NCBI GenBank assembly: GCA_008330645.1
Contig: VLTN01000050.1
Span: forward strand, 213,864-277,863
DNA length: 64,000 bases
From: Cafeteria roenbergensis
Lineage: Eukaryota; Sar; Bigyra; Bicosoecida; Cafeteriaceae
Reading direction: 5' to 3'
How positions within the stretch are numbered: position 1 is the stretch's first letter; every line of letters starts with the position of its first letter. The notes below the pieces were generated by a model. The model worked only from the letters and a program-made list of their open reading frames with translations, had not been told where the DNA came from and ran no database searches. The position numbers and the translations under genes were made by a program. Below are positions 1 to 12,400 of the stretch, piece after piece.

Positions 1-177
1 TGTCAGCCGCGCCGGCGAAGGCGAGCACGCCCTTCATGCGGTAGATGTCAGCGCCGTGCGTCTGAAGCATCGGGCCGAGCCACTCGTTGAAGCGGCCCTC
101 GTGAAGCTGGCCCTTGACGCGGAAGCCGATGGAGCTCACGCGGTCGTCGTGGGTGTGGGCGTGCTTGTGGCCGTGGC

Positions 178-210
<33 letters not shown>

Positions 211-1758
211 ACTCGTCCGTGCACTCGTGGTCGTGACCGTGGCCGTGGCCGTGAGCGTGGTCGTGGTCGTGGGAGTGGTCGCATTCGTCCGTGCACTCGT
301 GACTGTGGCCGGCGTCAGCAGCCTCCTCCGTGCGAGGGCGCTTGGCGGCTGCGCCCTCCTCCTTGGGCAGGAAGGCGGGGTGGTCGGTGAGGATGCGCTC
401 GAGGTCGAAGGCGCGCAGATTGAGCACGGCATCGAGGTCGACCTCGCAGTTCGTGCAAGGCACCACGTCGGCAGTGGCGTTGATGCGCTTGATGCGGCTG
501 ATGATGCGAGCCTGGTCGGCCTTGTCGGGCACAAGGTCGAGCCTGCGAGGGTATGGGAGGCAGACAGCCGCGAGTCGGACAGCTTCTGGTCAGGCAGGCG
601 GCGGGGCGACGGGTAAGGGGAAGCGGCGCCCCCATGCCCGCCCGCCGCCCGCCCGCCCACGGGGGCGCGCAGCCGTGCGTCGACTGCTGCGCACCGCGCT
701 ACTCGCACGGTCGCGGGCCAAGGCGAAAGGGGCTCACTTGTTCAGGAGGATGCGGTCGGCGAAGCCCACCTGCTCGACGCTCTCGTTGATCGCCCCTCCC
801 GGCTTCTCCTCGTCCAGGTGCTCTTCGATGTGCTTGGCGTCCACAACGGTGACGATGGAGTCGAGGCGCGCGGCGGCGCTGAGCTTCTTGTCCATGAAGA
901 AGGTCTGCGCCACGGGTGCCGGGTCGGCAAGGCCAGTCGTCTCGATGATGATGCCGTCGAGCTTCTTCGCCTTCTTGAGGATCTTGGACATGATGCGGAT
1001 CAGGTCGCCGCGCACGGTGCAGCTGCGAGGGCACGGGGACAGGGCGAAACCACTTCAAAACTCTCGCGAGGGATGCTAGGGGGCGGGCGCACGGCTCACG
1101 CGCGTGCGGATGACGTCGCTTCCGCAGCGGCCTGAAGAGCAGCGCGAAGCAATGGCTCACCAGATGCAGCCGTTGTTCATCTCGAAGATCTCCTCGTCGG
1201 TGTCAAACTTTTGCTTGACGAGCGCATCGTCGATGCCGACCTGCGAGGCGGGCGTCGGGAACGACGATGGCGGCCAAATGGGCTTTGCAAACGCGCGGAC
1301 AGGAGTCCCCACACGTGCGCCCAAGCCGCAGCAACGCGCTCACCGAGCCGTACTCGTTCTCAATCACAGCGTACTTCTTGCCGTGCGCGGTGGTGAGGAT
1401 GTGGTTCAGCAGGGTGGTCTTGCCGGAGCCGAGGAAGCCTGCGAGCAAACGGGGGCAAGAGGAGGGAGGGGAGTGTCGGAGTTGCGCCAGAGCCCAAGAG
1501 GCGAGGCTGCCCGTCACCAAGCGCGGGGCGCAAGCAGCACGCGGTGACTGGTCCGGGCGAGACCCGAGGCAAGCGAGCTGCCGGGCAAGGGAGCGTGCAA
1601 GGGGGGCGTGGCGGTCGCGGGACCTTCCAGGACGAACCTGTCAGGATGGTGACCGGGAGCCGCTTGTCCTTGTCGCCGCCCTTGACAACGCTGGAGCTGA
1701 CGGAAGGCAACGAGGCTGCCGGAGCTGCCGCCGCCGCTGCTGCTGCTGCTGCTGCCAT
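1..1758 (-). CDS. CobW/COG0523 metal-chaperone GTPase (ZNG1/CBWD-like), 3' end outside window
   Basis: Predicted zinc metallochaperone of the COG0523 GTPase family, which uses GTP hydrolysis to pass metal to client enzymes. Five exons are visible (complement 1638-1758, 1344-1438, 1161-1240, 738-1022, <1-542), all with GT-AG junctions that keep frame. In order: an Ala-rich N-terminus; the P-loop [12 protein letters not shown] near residue 41; ENEYG; the diagnostic metal motif GCICCTVRGDL near residue 97; a LLNKLDLV guanine-specificity loop; and a His/Cys-rich segment at about residues 274-329 with repeated HDHDH and HECTDECDH runs, followed by the start of the CobW C-terminal domain ([12 protein letters not shown]). 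The ATG at 1758 was chosen because the frame upstream holds only a GTG. It lies 147 bp from a divergent gene. Family assignment is firm; the metal (zinc) is inferred from homologues. The C-terminus is cut by the window edge. Confidence 0.93.
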
Positions 1759-1905
1759 GGGTTCCGTCGGTCCCCAAGTGCCGGCGAGCGCTGCGCTCCG
1801 CTTCTCGGCAGAGGCGCCTTGCCCGCCAGCGACGCTTAGAGGGCCTTTTGCAGCGCGTGCAACGCCGCTCACCCAGCAGTGGCGGCAGGCGGTACCGCTG
1901 GCGTT

Positions 1906-4900
1906 ATGGCTTCGACAAAGGCATCATCGTCGGGCGCAGCGGCTGGCGCTGCTGGCCCGGCTGCGGCCCCCACCGTGGAGAGCCTGAAAGAGTGAGAAGA
2001 GCTTGAGCGCAACATGCGCGCAGTGCACGGAACGTCCAACTGAGCCTTGCGCGGAGGCGAGCGGGAAGAGGGAGCGTGGGAGGCCAACGCGCATAGGGCG
2101 CTCGCGCCCGTGCTTCGCTGGGGCGGGCGGGCGGGCGGGGCTTCGGGCGGGTTGCGCACATCGGCCCAGCTCGACTTGAATCAATGACCCGTCTGGCGGC
2201 ACCGCTCTCCGCTCGCCACGCGCCTTGCCCGTGCGCGCAGGGCCGGAGACAAGGCGTACGGGGCCTCGGACTTTGAGTCGGCCTGCGTGTACTACGAGGC
2301 TGTGAGTCAGTGCGCGAAGAACCTGAGAGGAGACCAGCATTCCGCAGCCCGGTCTCGTCTGCACACCCCCTCGCGCAGGCCCGCCCTTTGCCCCCGGGCG
2401 CTCCAGCCAGTCTCGCTCGGTATCACTCCCAACCCGTTTATCGTGTTCGCCGCGTGCCCATCGCAGGCGATCGAAGCCGCTGCGGCGGACGGCAGCGCCG
2501 ATGCTGCGCTCGCGGCGCCCTCGACCAAGGCCGACGCCAAGGACCAGTCCCTCGTCGCGCGCGTGCACAGCAACCTGGCTGCGGCGCGCATCAAGACCGG
2601 CGACGTGGCGGCGGCCCTCGCAAGCGCAACCGAGGCCGTCCGCTTCGCTCCCGCGTTTCCCCGCGCCTACATGCGCGTGGTAATGGCGCTGCGCGAGGCA
2701 GGCGACACCCCCAGCGCCCTCAAGCTTGCCTCTTGGGCCCGCGCCCGCTTCCCGTCCGACCCCTCCTTCGGCAAGCTGGTCCGCGAGCTGAACGACATGG
2801 AGGCCAGCACTCGCACGCTCTCCTTCGCGCTGGACAGCATGCTCGGGCCCTTCTTCGCTATGCAGGACGCGATGGACGCGGGGAAGAGCGCGGGCGAGGC
2901 AAAGGAGGAGTCCTCTGCCCGCGCCATGGCCCTGCAGGCCGCCGCAGCCACAGCCCAGGAGGACAGGCTTGAGAGCGGCGTCGCGCTCTCCGACGCCGCA
3001 GGCGTTCCGGCCGAGCACTCCTCCGTCGCCGTCTCGGCGGCGCACTGGAAGGCCGTTTCCGACCGCCTCGAGGCCCTCGCCGCGTCGCGGGGCCCGGCAC
3101 CGGTCGCCGCTCTGGCCGCCACTGCCGTGCCTGCCGCGGAGTCGGCTGACGACCTCCCCGCCGCGCCCAAGCCCACCGACTCCTCCGTGGGCGTGCCAGC
3201 CCGCCTCGAGCTCTCGGCGCAGCTTCAGGCGCACGCCCGCGCCGCCCTGCGCGCCGGCCGCGTGGCGCTGGCCGCCGAGGCGCTGACCCGCTCCTTGGCC
3301 TGCCTCTCGCTGCGCGGCTCTGTCGAGCCGGCAGAGCGTGCCGCGGCAGAGCGTGCAAAGATCGCCGTGTTCGCCGATAAGGCGCTGGTTGCCCTGCTGG
3401 AGGGTGAGTTCGACGACGCCGACGACCACTGCGAGCGCGTCCTTGCGCGCGTGGCCCGCACCACGATGCAGGAGAGCTTCGTTCTCAAGGGCGACGCCAA
3501 GGCGGACTGGGACGAGGTCATCGAGGCCAGGATGACGGCCCGGGAAGCAGTGGCGCTCGCCGGGGACGGCCGCCTCCGCGCCGCGGTGGCTTCGGCGCGC
3601 AAGGCGGCCAGCCTGCGCCCCAGGGATGCCTGGCTTCGCGGCCTGCTGGCGCGTGTCGAGACGATGCGGGCAGAAAAGGCGGCGGCCAAGGCGGCCAAGG
3701 CCGCGGAGGTCCCGGGAGACGCCGAGGGGGCCGGGGGCGGGTCCGACGACGACGAGGATGAGGACGAGGAGGACGAGGAGGACCAGGAGGAGGCGGCTCT
3801 GCAGCTGGAGGGCAAGTCGAGCGACCCAGACGCGGGCGTGGCCCCGATCAAGGCGGTCCCGGGCAGCCCGCACAACGGCGTGCCCGTGCTCATCCTGGCT
3901 GACACCACCTTCCGGCTGTCGGACCGCGTGGCCGTGGAGTACGCGGGCGCCGCGCTGGCCGCCGCTGGGGGCATCAAGGGGTCCGTGCCTGTGCGCCCGC
4001 GCGTGGTGGACCTCCGCTTCTGGCCCTTCGTCGACTGGGAGCGCGAGCACTTCGTCGTCTTCGTCGTCGCCCCGATGCGCCAGGAGATGGAACAGGAGCG
4101 CTGCATGCCCGGGCTCATGCGCTGGATGGCGTCGGCCCGCCCCGCTTTGGCTCACGTTGCCTACAGCGTCGTGTCCACCGGCCACTCGGGATACTTCCCT
4201 CACTACGAGCAGCCGGCAACCTGGATCGACCACATGATGGAGCGCCTCGGCGCCTTCGCGCTCACCGAGGCGTGCGACGTCGACACCGCCCAGCACCGCA
4301 AGGCCCTCGACGTGACGGCGACCAAGTGGGCCGGGGAGCTCGCCGCCACCGTGCAGGAGGCGCTCAAGGCCGGCCGCACCTCGGCCCGCCCCGTCTCCTT
4401 CGACTACCTCTCCATCCGCCTGGCTGGGGGGCGCCCGGCCCTGCCTGCCTACCGCCTCGCTCCGGCCGACGCCACTGTGGCGTCTTGCTCCATCTTGGGA
4501 GCTGGCAGCGTCGTCGGGAGGGGCGCCGCGGCCGAGGCTGGCGCGGCCACCCCGGCTTCCATCGCCGCTGCCTCTGCCGCCCGCGGCACCGGAGGCGTGG
4601 TCGCCGACATCACCCTGGCCCTGTCGCCGCTGCTGCCGCCCTCGGCACTCGCTCCCGGCGACGCGGTGGGAGTCATCGTGCCCAACGACCCCGCCGAAGT
4701 GGCTGCAGTGCTCGGGGCCATGGGCGTCCCGCCCTCCACCACCGTGCCCCCGCCCCCCTGGGCATTTTCCCAGCCCCGCGCCGCTCCCCCCACCCGCCCC
4801 GGGGCGTGGACCCCTGTCCTTCAGAGCATCACCGCAGTGTCGCCGCTCGCCGTGCTCGACGCTGTTCGCGAGGCAACGGCCGACGCTCCCGCCGACGCCG

Positions 4901-6063
4901 ACGCCCCACCGGCCGCGGGGTCGGCGGCGTCCAAGCGCAGGCCTGCGCCCCCCGCCTCTGCAGCCGAGGCGCTGGCCGCACTTCCCGCTGCGCCCCCCTG
5001 CATGCGCACGGCAAGCCTGACGGCGGCCGACGCGCTCGCGCTCTATTTCGCGCTGGGCTCCACGCCCCCCGCGCTCGTCCACAGCCTCGTGGCCATGCGC
5101 ACGGAGCGCGGCCTCCCCGCCTTCCCGCCGTCCGTCGATGCCGCGGTGGCCGGAGACCCCTCGCTGCTCGCCGCATGGGCCGCCTCCACCCCCGTGGCGA
5201 CCATGCTGGAGACTATGGAGGCCGCGGCCACTCGTCGCGCCGGCATCCCGGCCTCCATCCTCGCACAGCGGGTCTTCCTCGCGCTGGGCCCCCTGGCCGC
5301 GGTGGTCGCCCCCGTCTCCGACAGCCCCGCCGCCCGCGCCGGCAACGAGATCACCATCCGCGCCGAGCTGCCCCCCGCCACGGCCGCCGCCCTCGTGCCC
5401 GGCACCGCGGTCAAGGCCTACCCGGCCCCGGCTGTCTTCCAGCCCGAGCCTGTGGAGGACGGCTGCCCGCTCACAATCCTCACCGCGGGCGCCGTGGGCG
5501 TCGGGCTCGCCCGAGCCATCCTCTTCCCCCGCCTGCGCTCAGCCGCCCCGGGCGCCATTACCGTCGTCCTTGCGGCCCCCGCTGGCGTAGACCTCGCCGG
5601 CGTTCCCGCTTCCATCGACGCGACCTCCGCAGACGAGCAGGTGGCGGCTGCGGCCGCGGTGGAGGCCGCCGTTCCCGGCATCGCCGAGCTCGCCCGAGTC
5701 GCGAGCCAGGGCCACTTCCGCCTCGTCGTTGCAAGCGGGGGGACCGCTGCCGCCTCCACCGCCCCTGCGGGCGCGGCAGCGGCGGCTGCTGCGGGCTGGT
5801 CCTCGCTTCTCAAGGCCTCGCCAGCGGCTGGCGCCGCCATTGCCGATGCCGTTGCCCCTGAGGCCCAGCTCGAGGGGGCTGCCGCCGCGGTGGGCTCGCC
5901 CGTGCTCTACGTAGCTGTCGGGGCCGAGGCTGGAGGCCACACCGCTGCCCAGCAGGCCATTCTGGAGGCCATCAGCGCGGCCAGGTCGATCGACGCAAGC
6001 GCTGCAGCCGAAGCTTGGGACAGCGCCAGCACGGACGGTCGCGTCGTCGTTGCAGCGTTCTGA
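1906..6063 (+). CDS. TPR protein fused to a degenerate diflavin-reductase (flavodoxin + FAD/NADPH-type) module
   Basis: Three exons (1906-1991, 2241-2301, 2467-6063; 1247 aa). The second intron is a multiple of three, so the frame stays open through it, but removing it restores the TPR helix (VYYEA joined to AIEAA). Residues about 20-330 are TPR-like helices. Acidic and Ala-rich linkers follow. From about residue 530 the order matches cytochrome P450 reductase-type proteins: a flavodoxin-like domain (ADTTFRLSDRVAVEYAGAAL, then TGHSGYFPHYEQ with WIDHMMERLGA), an FAD-type segment (LAPGDAVGVIVPNDPAEVAA), a helical insert, and an NADP-type segment (PLTILTAGAVGVGLARAI). Key cofactor motifs are lost: the FMN phosphate loop is not TxTGT, the RxYS of the FAD site is replaced by VVAPVSD, and the glycine motif GPGTG is altered. 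I infer a catalytically dead scaffold; partners and function are unknown. Confidence 0.75.
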
Positions 6064-6468
6064 GCGTAGGAGGGACCTCGCGCTTAAACCAGGCGTGCGT
6101 CTCTCGCTCTCTCTGTGTGCCTCTCTGTGAGTGCGTATGTGTGTATGCGCGGCGGCTGCGCGAGGACCCTTCTGGGCCGGGCCGGGGAGAGGCGCGGGGC
6201 ATGGCGCAGTGGACACAAACGCCGTTTGCCTGCGACGGCCCAGGCACACACACACCGACGAACCGACTGCGCACGGCAAACAGCACGGTGAGCGCTCGGC
6301 GCCTTCCTCCCACCGCAGTTCGCCGCAAGCACGGATGGACGCACCCTCGCTTGGCAACGGAAGGGCGAGTGTCGGGAAGCACGGGTGAAGACGCGTTTTG
6401 GTTGGTTCACGCCCACGCACTTGAGCCGCTCTCCCTGGCACAAGTGCCCGCCCCAGCGGCCGACACAC
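6064..6468. other. convergent intergenic spacer, no gene seen
   Basis: This spacer separates the 3' ends of the TPR-diflavin gene (plus) and TAF2 (minus). It begins with CT/GT-rich low-complexity sequence (about 6,100-6,150) and otherwise shows nothing recognisable. It should contain both polyadenylation regions. Confidence 0.6.
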
Positions 6469-9400
6469 TCAAGGGCCGGATGGGGGCGGCATGGAAACAG
6501 CGGGCGGGGCCAGCGCAGAAAAGTCGGGCAACTCGGGCGCGTCGGGCAGATCTGGCATGGCAGGCAAGGCGCCAAACTCCGGGAGCGGAGGTGGAGCTGC
6601 CGGGCCAAGTCCCAGCGACGTCGCCGTCGAAATGGGCGGTGCAGAGCCGAGCCCAAGCAGGGACGCGCCATGCCCGAGGCCGCTCGAGGTCGAAGGCGCG
6701 CCGAGGGCGATGGCAGGGGTGCTCCCCGACGGCAGGCCGCTGAAGGCTGTCCCCCCGAAGACGCCCATAGCCGCGGCGCCGCCCAGCGAGCTCGAAGGCG
6801 CAGACTGCACCACAGGGAGCAGATGCTCGGGCCGGGGCGGGGCCACAGCGCCGTCGAAGGACCGCTTGGCGCTCGCGTGGCGGCCATTACTGGCTGCGTG
6901 CTGAGGCACACTGTCCACGATAGGGAGCGCCCCGCGGGAGCCAGTCTGAACCCCGGCCGAGGAGTTGGAGCCCCCCGGCGTGCCGTTCGCCCCCGAGGAC
7001 TTGCTGCGCCCGGCCTTGCTCCGCGAGCCCTTCTTGCGGGAGTGGGCCTTGCCCCAGTCTCCATCGTCGCTGTCCGACTCGCCGTCGGCCTCGCTGCCGA
7101 GCGACTCGGCGGAGTCGCTGTCTGCGCCGGCCGCCATGGCCGCGAGCTTGGCGCTCGTCGGCTTGCGGCTGCGCTTCGTGGGCTGCGGCACCGGGGCCTG
7201 GCCGAGCACGATGCTGTGCTTGGTGGCGATTGCCTCTGCCTCGGAGCGCGCCCGGGGGAAGGACTCGGCGGCCGCGTGCACGCCGACCTCGATCTCGTAC
7301 GAGGCCGCGAGGCGCTCGCAGAGGTTGGCCCGGCGGCGGGCGACGATGCGCCTCATGATGCGGGCGACGGCCGCGGCTGCAGCGGGGACGGACGCGGACC
7401 CGCCGCCCTCCTGCGCAGCGGCAAGCTGGGCCAGGTTGGCCGAGAAGGGCGACGGGGCTGCGGCAGACGCAGCGCCGGTCGCCGACCCGGCCTTGCTCAC
7501 AGCCTCCTCGTGCTGCTGGAGCCGTTGCAGAGCCAGCGTCGCTGGCACCGGCGCCCTGCCGAACACCGCCTGCGCAAGGTGAAAGGCCGCTCGACGGGCC
7601 GAGAAGTCCGACGCCCCCGCCGCCCCCACAAGCCCGAAGACGACGCCCGTGGCGTCTGCGGCCGCAACCAGCGCCTCCTTGGCCGCCGCTGCCGCGTCGG
7701 CGTCTTTCCTGCAGCCAGCCAGCAGCGCCGCCGTCATGGACGCCGCGGGCGCCTTGGGCTGCCCGGCTCTAGCCACCACTTCCAGCACCGCAGCAGCGGC
7801 GGGGGAGGCGAGCGGCGACAGCAGCCCGTCCCTGGACGCGGCGCCCTGCCACACGCCGCGCCACGGCATCCACACGTCGTCCACCATGAGCGGGCAGGAC
7901 TGGGGGCGGAAGTTGTCCACCCCCGGCCACGAGCGGAGCACCAGGTCCGCGTCCACCTGCGCCCCGGTGGCAGACGTCCACCACGCGGTGAAGCCTGCCA
8001 TCGCCGACGCGGAGAGCCCGCCTTGGGAAGCGGCGGCGGGGGAGGAGGCCGCCGAGGACGGCGCAGGCGCAGCTGCCGCCCGATCGGCAGGGCCGGAGGA
8101 CCCCGTCGCCGACGCCGTCACGGCGGCTGCGCGGTGCAGAGACGAGCCTCCCCGGGGGGGTTCGTCGTCTGAGTCCTCCCACCATCCCGGCTGGGCAGCC
8201 TTGGCGGCCGGGAGCCCTGGAACGGCGAGGGCGGACGCGCGGCCCACCCCGGCCAGGTCCAGGATTGCGCCGCCGATTGGCCCGGCGTTTGACCCGGGAC
8301 CCCTGCTTGCCAGGCGCGCTTGGGCCACGGCACGACGGCGGGCGGCCGCGCGAGCCTGGCTTACGACCTCTGCCGTCTCGGCGTGGACGCGGCGCAGGGT
8401 GGCGAGCGCGGCGGTGCGGAAGCGAGGGCAAGGGTCGTTCGCCACCCCGCGGAGCAGCCACTTGGACCAGCGGAACCACGGCAGCGCCACGCGGCAGGCC
8501 CAGTGACGTAGCAGCGCCATCGTGCGGTCCGTGGGGGCCTGGGAGACGTTGATGGAAGCCAGCATGGACATAACCGCCGAGCGGGGCGGGACAGGGCGGG
8601 CGCCCAGGTGGACGCGCAGAGCTCCCTCAAGCGCCGCCACGCGCACGCGGAGGGGCAGCCCTGCCCCCGTGAGGAGCGACGTGTATGCCACCGGGGTGCC
8701 GCCCAGGCCGCGGACGTCAAGCTCCGTCAGGCCGCGGATGGCCGCGGCGGCCACTGCGCCCCGGGTGGGCATGCCGAACCAGGCCCCAACGCTGACGTCC
8801 TCGTCCCGCATGTGCAAGGAGAGGAGCTCGGAAGCGAGAAGGCCGTGCAGGAAGCGCGACAGCTTCGCGGCCAGCCCGCCTGCCCTGCCGCGGCCGGACG
8901 CGCCGGGCTGGGCTGCGGACGCCGCGGGAGCGGGCGCCGAGTCCGCCGCGCCCCGCGCAGCAAAGGCCGCAGCTGCGGCTGGCCTTCCGTGCTGCGCGTG
9001 GCCGGCCGGCGCGGCTGCTGACGAGGAAGAGGAAGAGGAGGAGGACGAGGAGGAGCCTGCCTTTGCCGCAGCCTGGGCCCGTCGGACAGCATCCGACCGG
9101 TCCTTGCGCCGCTGGCGGCGCTCCCGGCGAGACTGGGCCTCGGCCGCCTCTCGCACCTCCGCCGCGTCGATGACCGCGCCGACGAGCGCGCGCAGGAGGA
9201 TGCACATGAAGGGGCTGCCGTCCAAGCCGCCGCTGGCCACGGACGATGCGGCGGCCTCAGCCCCGGCTTCGGAGGAGGCCGAGGCTGCGGCAAGCAGCTC
9301 GGCTTGCGCAGCGCGCACGCCGGCCACCCCGGCGGCCCGAGAGCCGCCCTGTGCGGCAGCGGCCGCGCGTGCTGCCGTGTGTCCGTGGGCGAGGCGGAGG

Positions 9401-12400
9401 AGGAAGTTGGTGACGAGCGAGGGCGTGAAGCCGTCGCTGTGCCGAACCCGGCCGATGGCCACCACGAGCCCCTGCTGCATCACGTAGCGGGAGAAGCGGC
9501 CTACGATGCGGGCCTGGGCACCCGTGGTGGGGTCGAGGAGGCTTCCGATCGGGCCTTGGTCGGCGGGGGCCCCGTCGGCAGCTGAGGCCGCTTCGGCTGC
9601 GGCGGCGGCGGCGGCTGCAGCTGCGGCCGCGGCGGCCATGGCCATGTCAGCGGCGTGTCGGGAGGCGGGGCCAGCTCGGTGCGCGGCAAGGGGCATCGGG
9701 AGGTCCGTCCCCGGCCTGACAAAGCGCTGCCTGTAGATGAACAGAAGCGTGTGGAGCCCCATCCATGGCCAGACCCGGCGTGCAAAGACCCCAGGGCGAA
9801 TTCCCACAGCTGACGTGACCTCGCCGGCGTCCCCGCCCCCCACGAGCGTGCGACCGTTGACGACGGACGTGCGGTCAAAGTGCTCGTCGGTGTTGCCTGC
9901 GGCCCCAGTGCGGAGGGCAGGCGCGGCGCCGTCGCTCTCCTCGCCGGAGTCGTCGTCGTCGCCCGCCCCGCTCGCCCCCGCCTCGGCCCGGCGCATCTGC
10001 TTCGCACGCTGCTTCGCGTCGTGCGCCTGCAGCTTCTTCAGCGCCACCAGGTGGTCCGAGTACGGGCGCTTCCAGCGGGCGTTACCGCTCTTCTTGCCCT
10101 CGCCCTCGTAGTCCTCGTCGTCGTCGTCGTCCCCGCCGGCGCCCCGCTTTCCGGAGCGATCGCGCTTGCGGCTGGCGGCCTGCGCTGCGGCGGCGCTGCT
10201 CACAGCCGCCTTGTCCGCCTCTTGCAAGCGCGCCGCCTCGGCCTCGGCCATGGCGGCCTCCGCCTCCAGGTCCTCCGCGGTCTTCTCCGGCACCTCGGTC
10301 GGGGACTGCTCGTATCCCGGCGCGCCACTTCGGCGCCAGATGGGCGGCTGGCTCTCGATGGAGCGCAGGGCAGGCGCACGGGCGGTCTGCCATCGCGCCA
10401 TGGCAACGGCTGCCGCCACCCGCACGCGGATGTCGTGGCGGATGTGAACGGACTTTCGGTTCGTCTTGCGGCCGTAGCCGAGCGAGGTGGCGTGCTCGTC
10501 GTTGGCGGCAACGGGCGCGCCGACAAACTCGCCAGCCGCGGCCGTGGCGTCGTCCTTGGGGTCGACAAAGACGAGGCGTGTGTAGCACCCGACGAGCGCC
10601 GCCTTGAGGTCGCGGAAGCACTGCACCTGCATGTCCTTGGGGGTGCCAAGCGCGGGGGGCATGTCCGCTCCCACGGCCATGAGGCCGGCGGTGACGTTCT
10701 TCTTGGGCTCCGTCGTCTCCACAGCGCCAAGCGCGGCGGCTGCGTCCATTTGCGCGGAGATGGAGGGGTCGCACGCGAAGGCGTCGCGCCAGAGGATGGC
10801 GGGGGCAGACACAGCCAGCGTGCGGCCGGGCAGCTCCATCCGCGGGTCAACGAGGAAGTACCGCACGGGGGTGTCGTTGTTGGTCACGCGGTCGATCAGC
10901 AGTGCCTTGCGCACCCGACCGGCGTTGCGGCGCTTGCCCGTGCGGCCGGACGGGTCGACTGTGGCCATGGGGGCGATGGCCTGCCGCTCGATGGCGCGGC
11001 GGGTCTTGGAGTGACACGGCAGCAGCGCCTCCGTCACGCGCTCCTTGAGCTCCACGGTGTGGTCGTTCTGCACGTACCCGTCCTCGAACACAAACACGCG
11101 GAGCGGGGCGCCGCGGGGCATGCAGCCTCCGCCCGACGCAGTGGCTGCCTCCCGCGCCATGCTGGCGGTCAGCTGGGCACGATGGGACGCGCCGTTGCGC
11201 CGCAACTGGGACAGCGAGTGCGGCACTTCGTAGAGAAGCCCGCCGCGGCCCGCAGACGCCAGAAGCGCCAGCGCAGGCGAGCTGGCCGAGCTAGGGGAGG
11301 GGCCACTCGCGGGGCGGCTTGCGGAGGCCGCCCCCTCAGCAGCTGCCGCTCCAGGGGTGGCAGCGGCCCCCACGGGCGGCGCATCCCGGCCGGAGGGCTC
11401 TGCCTTGGCGAGGGAGTCCTCCAGCTGCAGCGTGGCGTACGTGGGGTCGCCTGCGGCAGCCTCCGGCACCAGCGCCTCGATCGCCAGCTGGACAGCGTTG
11501 CGGGTGCGGGCGTAACGGTAGCCAACGCGCAGCTCGATGGCGCCGGCGGAGCGCACCCAGAGCCTGGCGGCCGTGCGGACACCGACGGCCCTCGCTGGCC
11601 CCGCCGACAGGGCCAGCTCCTCCAGCACGGAGGACGTGGTCCACCACCCGTGCGTGCCAGGGTGGGTCTGGTGCGTGTGGAGGTGGAAGAGGGAGTGCGT
11701 CGGCCGCGAGGCGTGCGCGCCGGCCGCGGGCGCGGCGGTCCCAGAGGCGCCCGCGGTGCCCGCAGCGGCCGCCCCCGTGCGAGCCTCGGACCCCGGGGCA
11801 GCGGTGCCGTTGCTGCTGGATTTGGCGACCGGCGAGCCGGCATGACTGGGCGGACTGTCTGGGGGAGCGGACGCCTGGTGAGCGATGGCGAGCAAGGCAA
11901 GGGAGCCGGACCAGTCGCTGTGCGCCACGACGGCCCCCGCCAGCGCGGCGAGAGAGCCGGCTCGAGCGCGGAGGACGGACAGCGGGGATGCCGCAGCCAC
12001 GGGCCCGGCCAGCTGGGAGAGGGCCCGGCAGAGGCCGAGTCCCTCCGCGCTGGACGCCGAGGTCTCGGGCGATGGCGCTGGAGCGGCAGCGACTCCGCTT
12101 GCGCCTCCAGAGGGAGGAACAGCTTCGACCGCGCCGGCCGACGGCTCTGCCGCCCGGCTTGCCCTCGCGCGGCGCTGCTCCAGTTCGCGCTCCCAAAAGG
12201 CCGCCTCGGCGGTGGCCGCCCGCCTTGCGCTCTTGGCAGCGTGCGCCAGGGAACGATCCGCAGCGAAGCGGAGGCACTCGGACACGGCGTCCTCGCCGGC
12301 AGCAAGGGCGAGCGCGCGCCAGGCAAGCGTCCCCTTGGCCGTCTCGAGAGCGGGGCGCAGCGGGTCGGCAACCGCGAGGGAGTCGTCCTCGTCCTCGTCG

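Noticed and set aside
1759-1872. N-terminal extension of the CobW protein to a GTG at 1872
   Set aside because: Non-ATG start; the ATG at 1758 directly precedes the family's N-terminus and leaves a sensible divergent promoter.
1924-5082. Long minus-strand open frame opposite the TPR-diflavin gene
   Set aside because: Composition-driven antisense frame; the plus strand carries the recognisable domains and splice sites.
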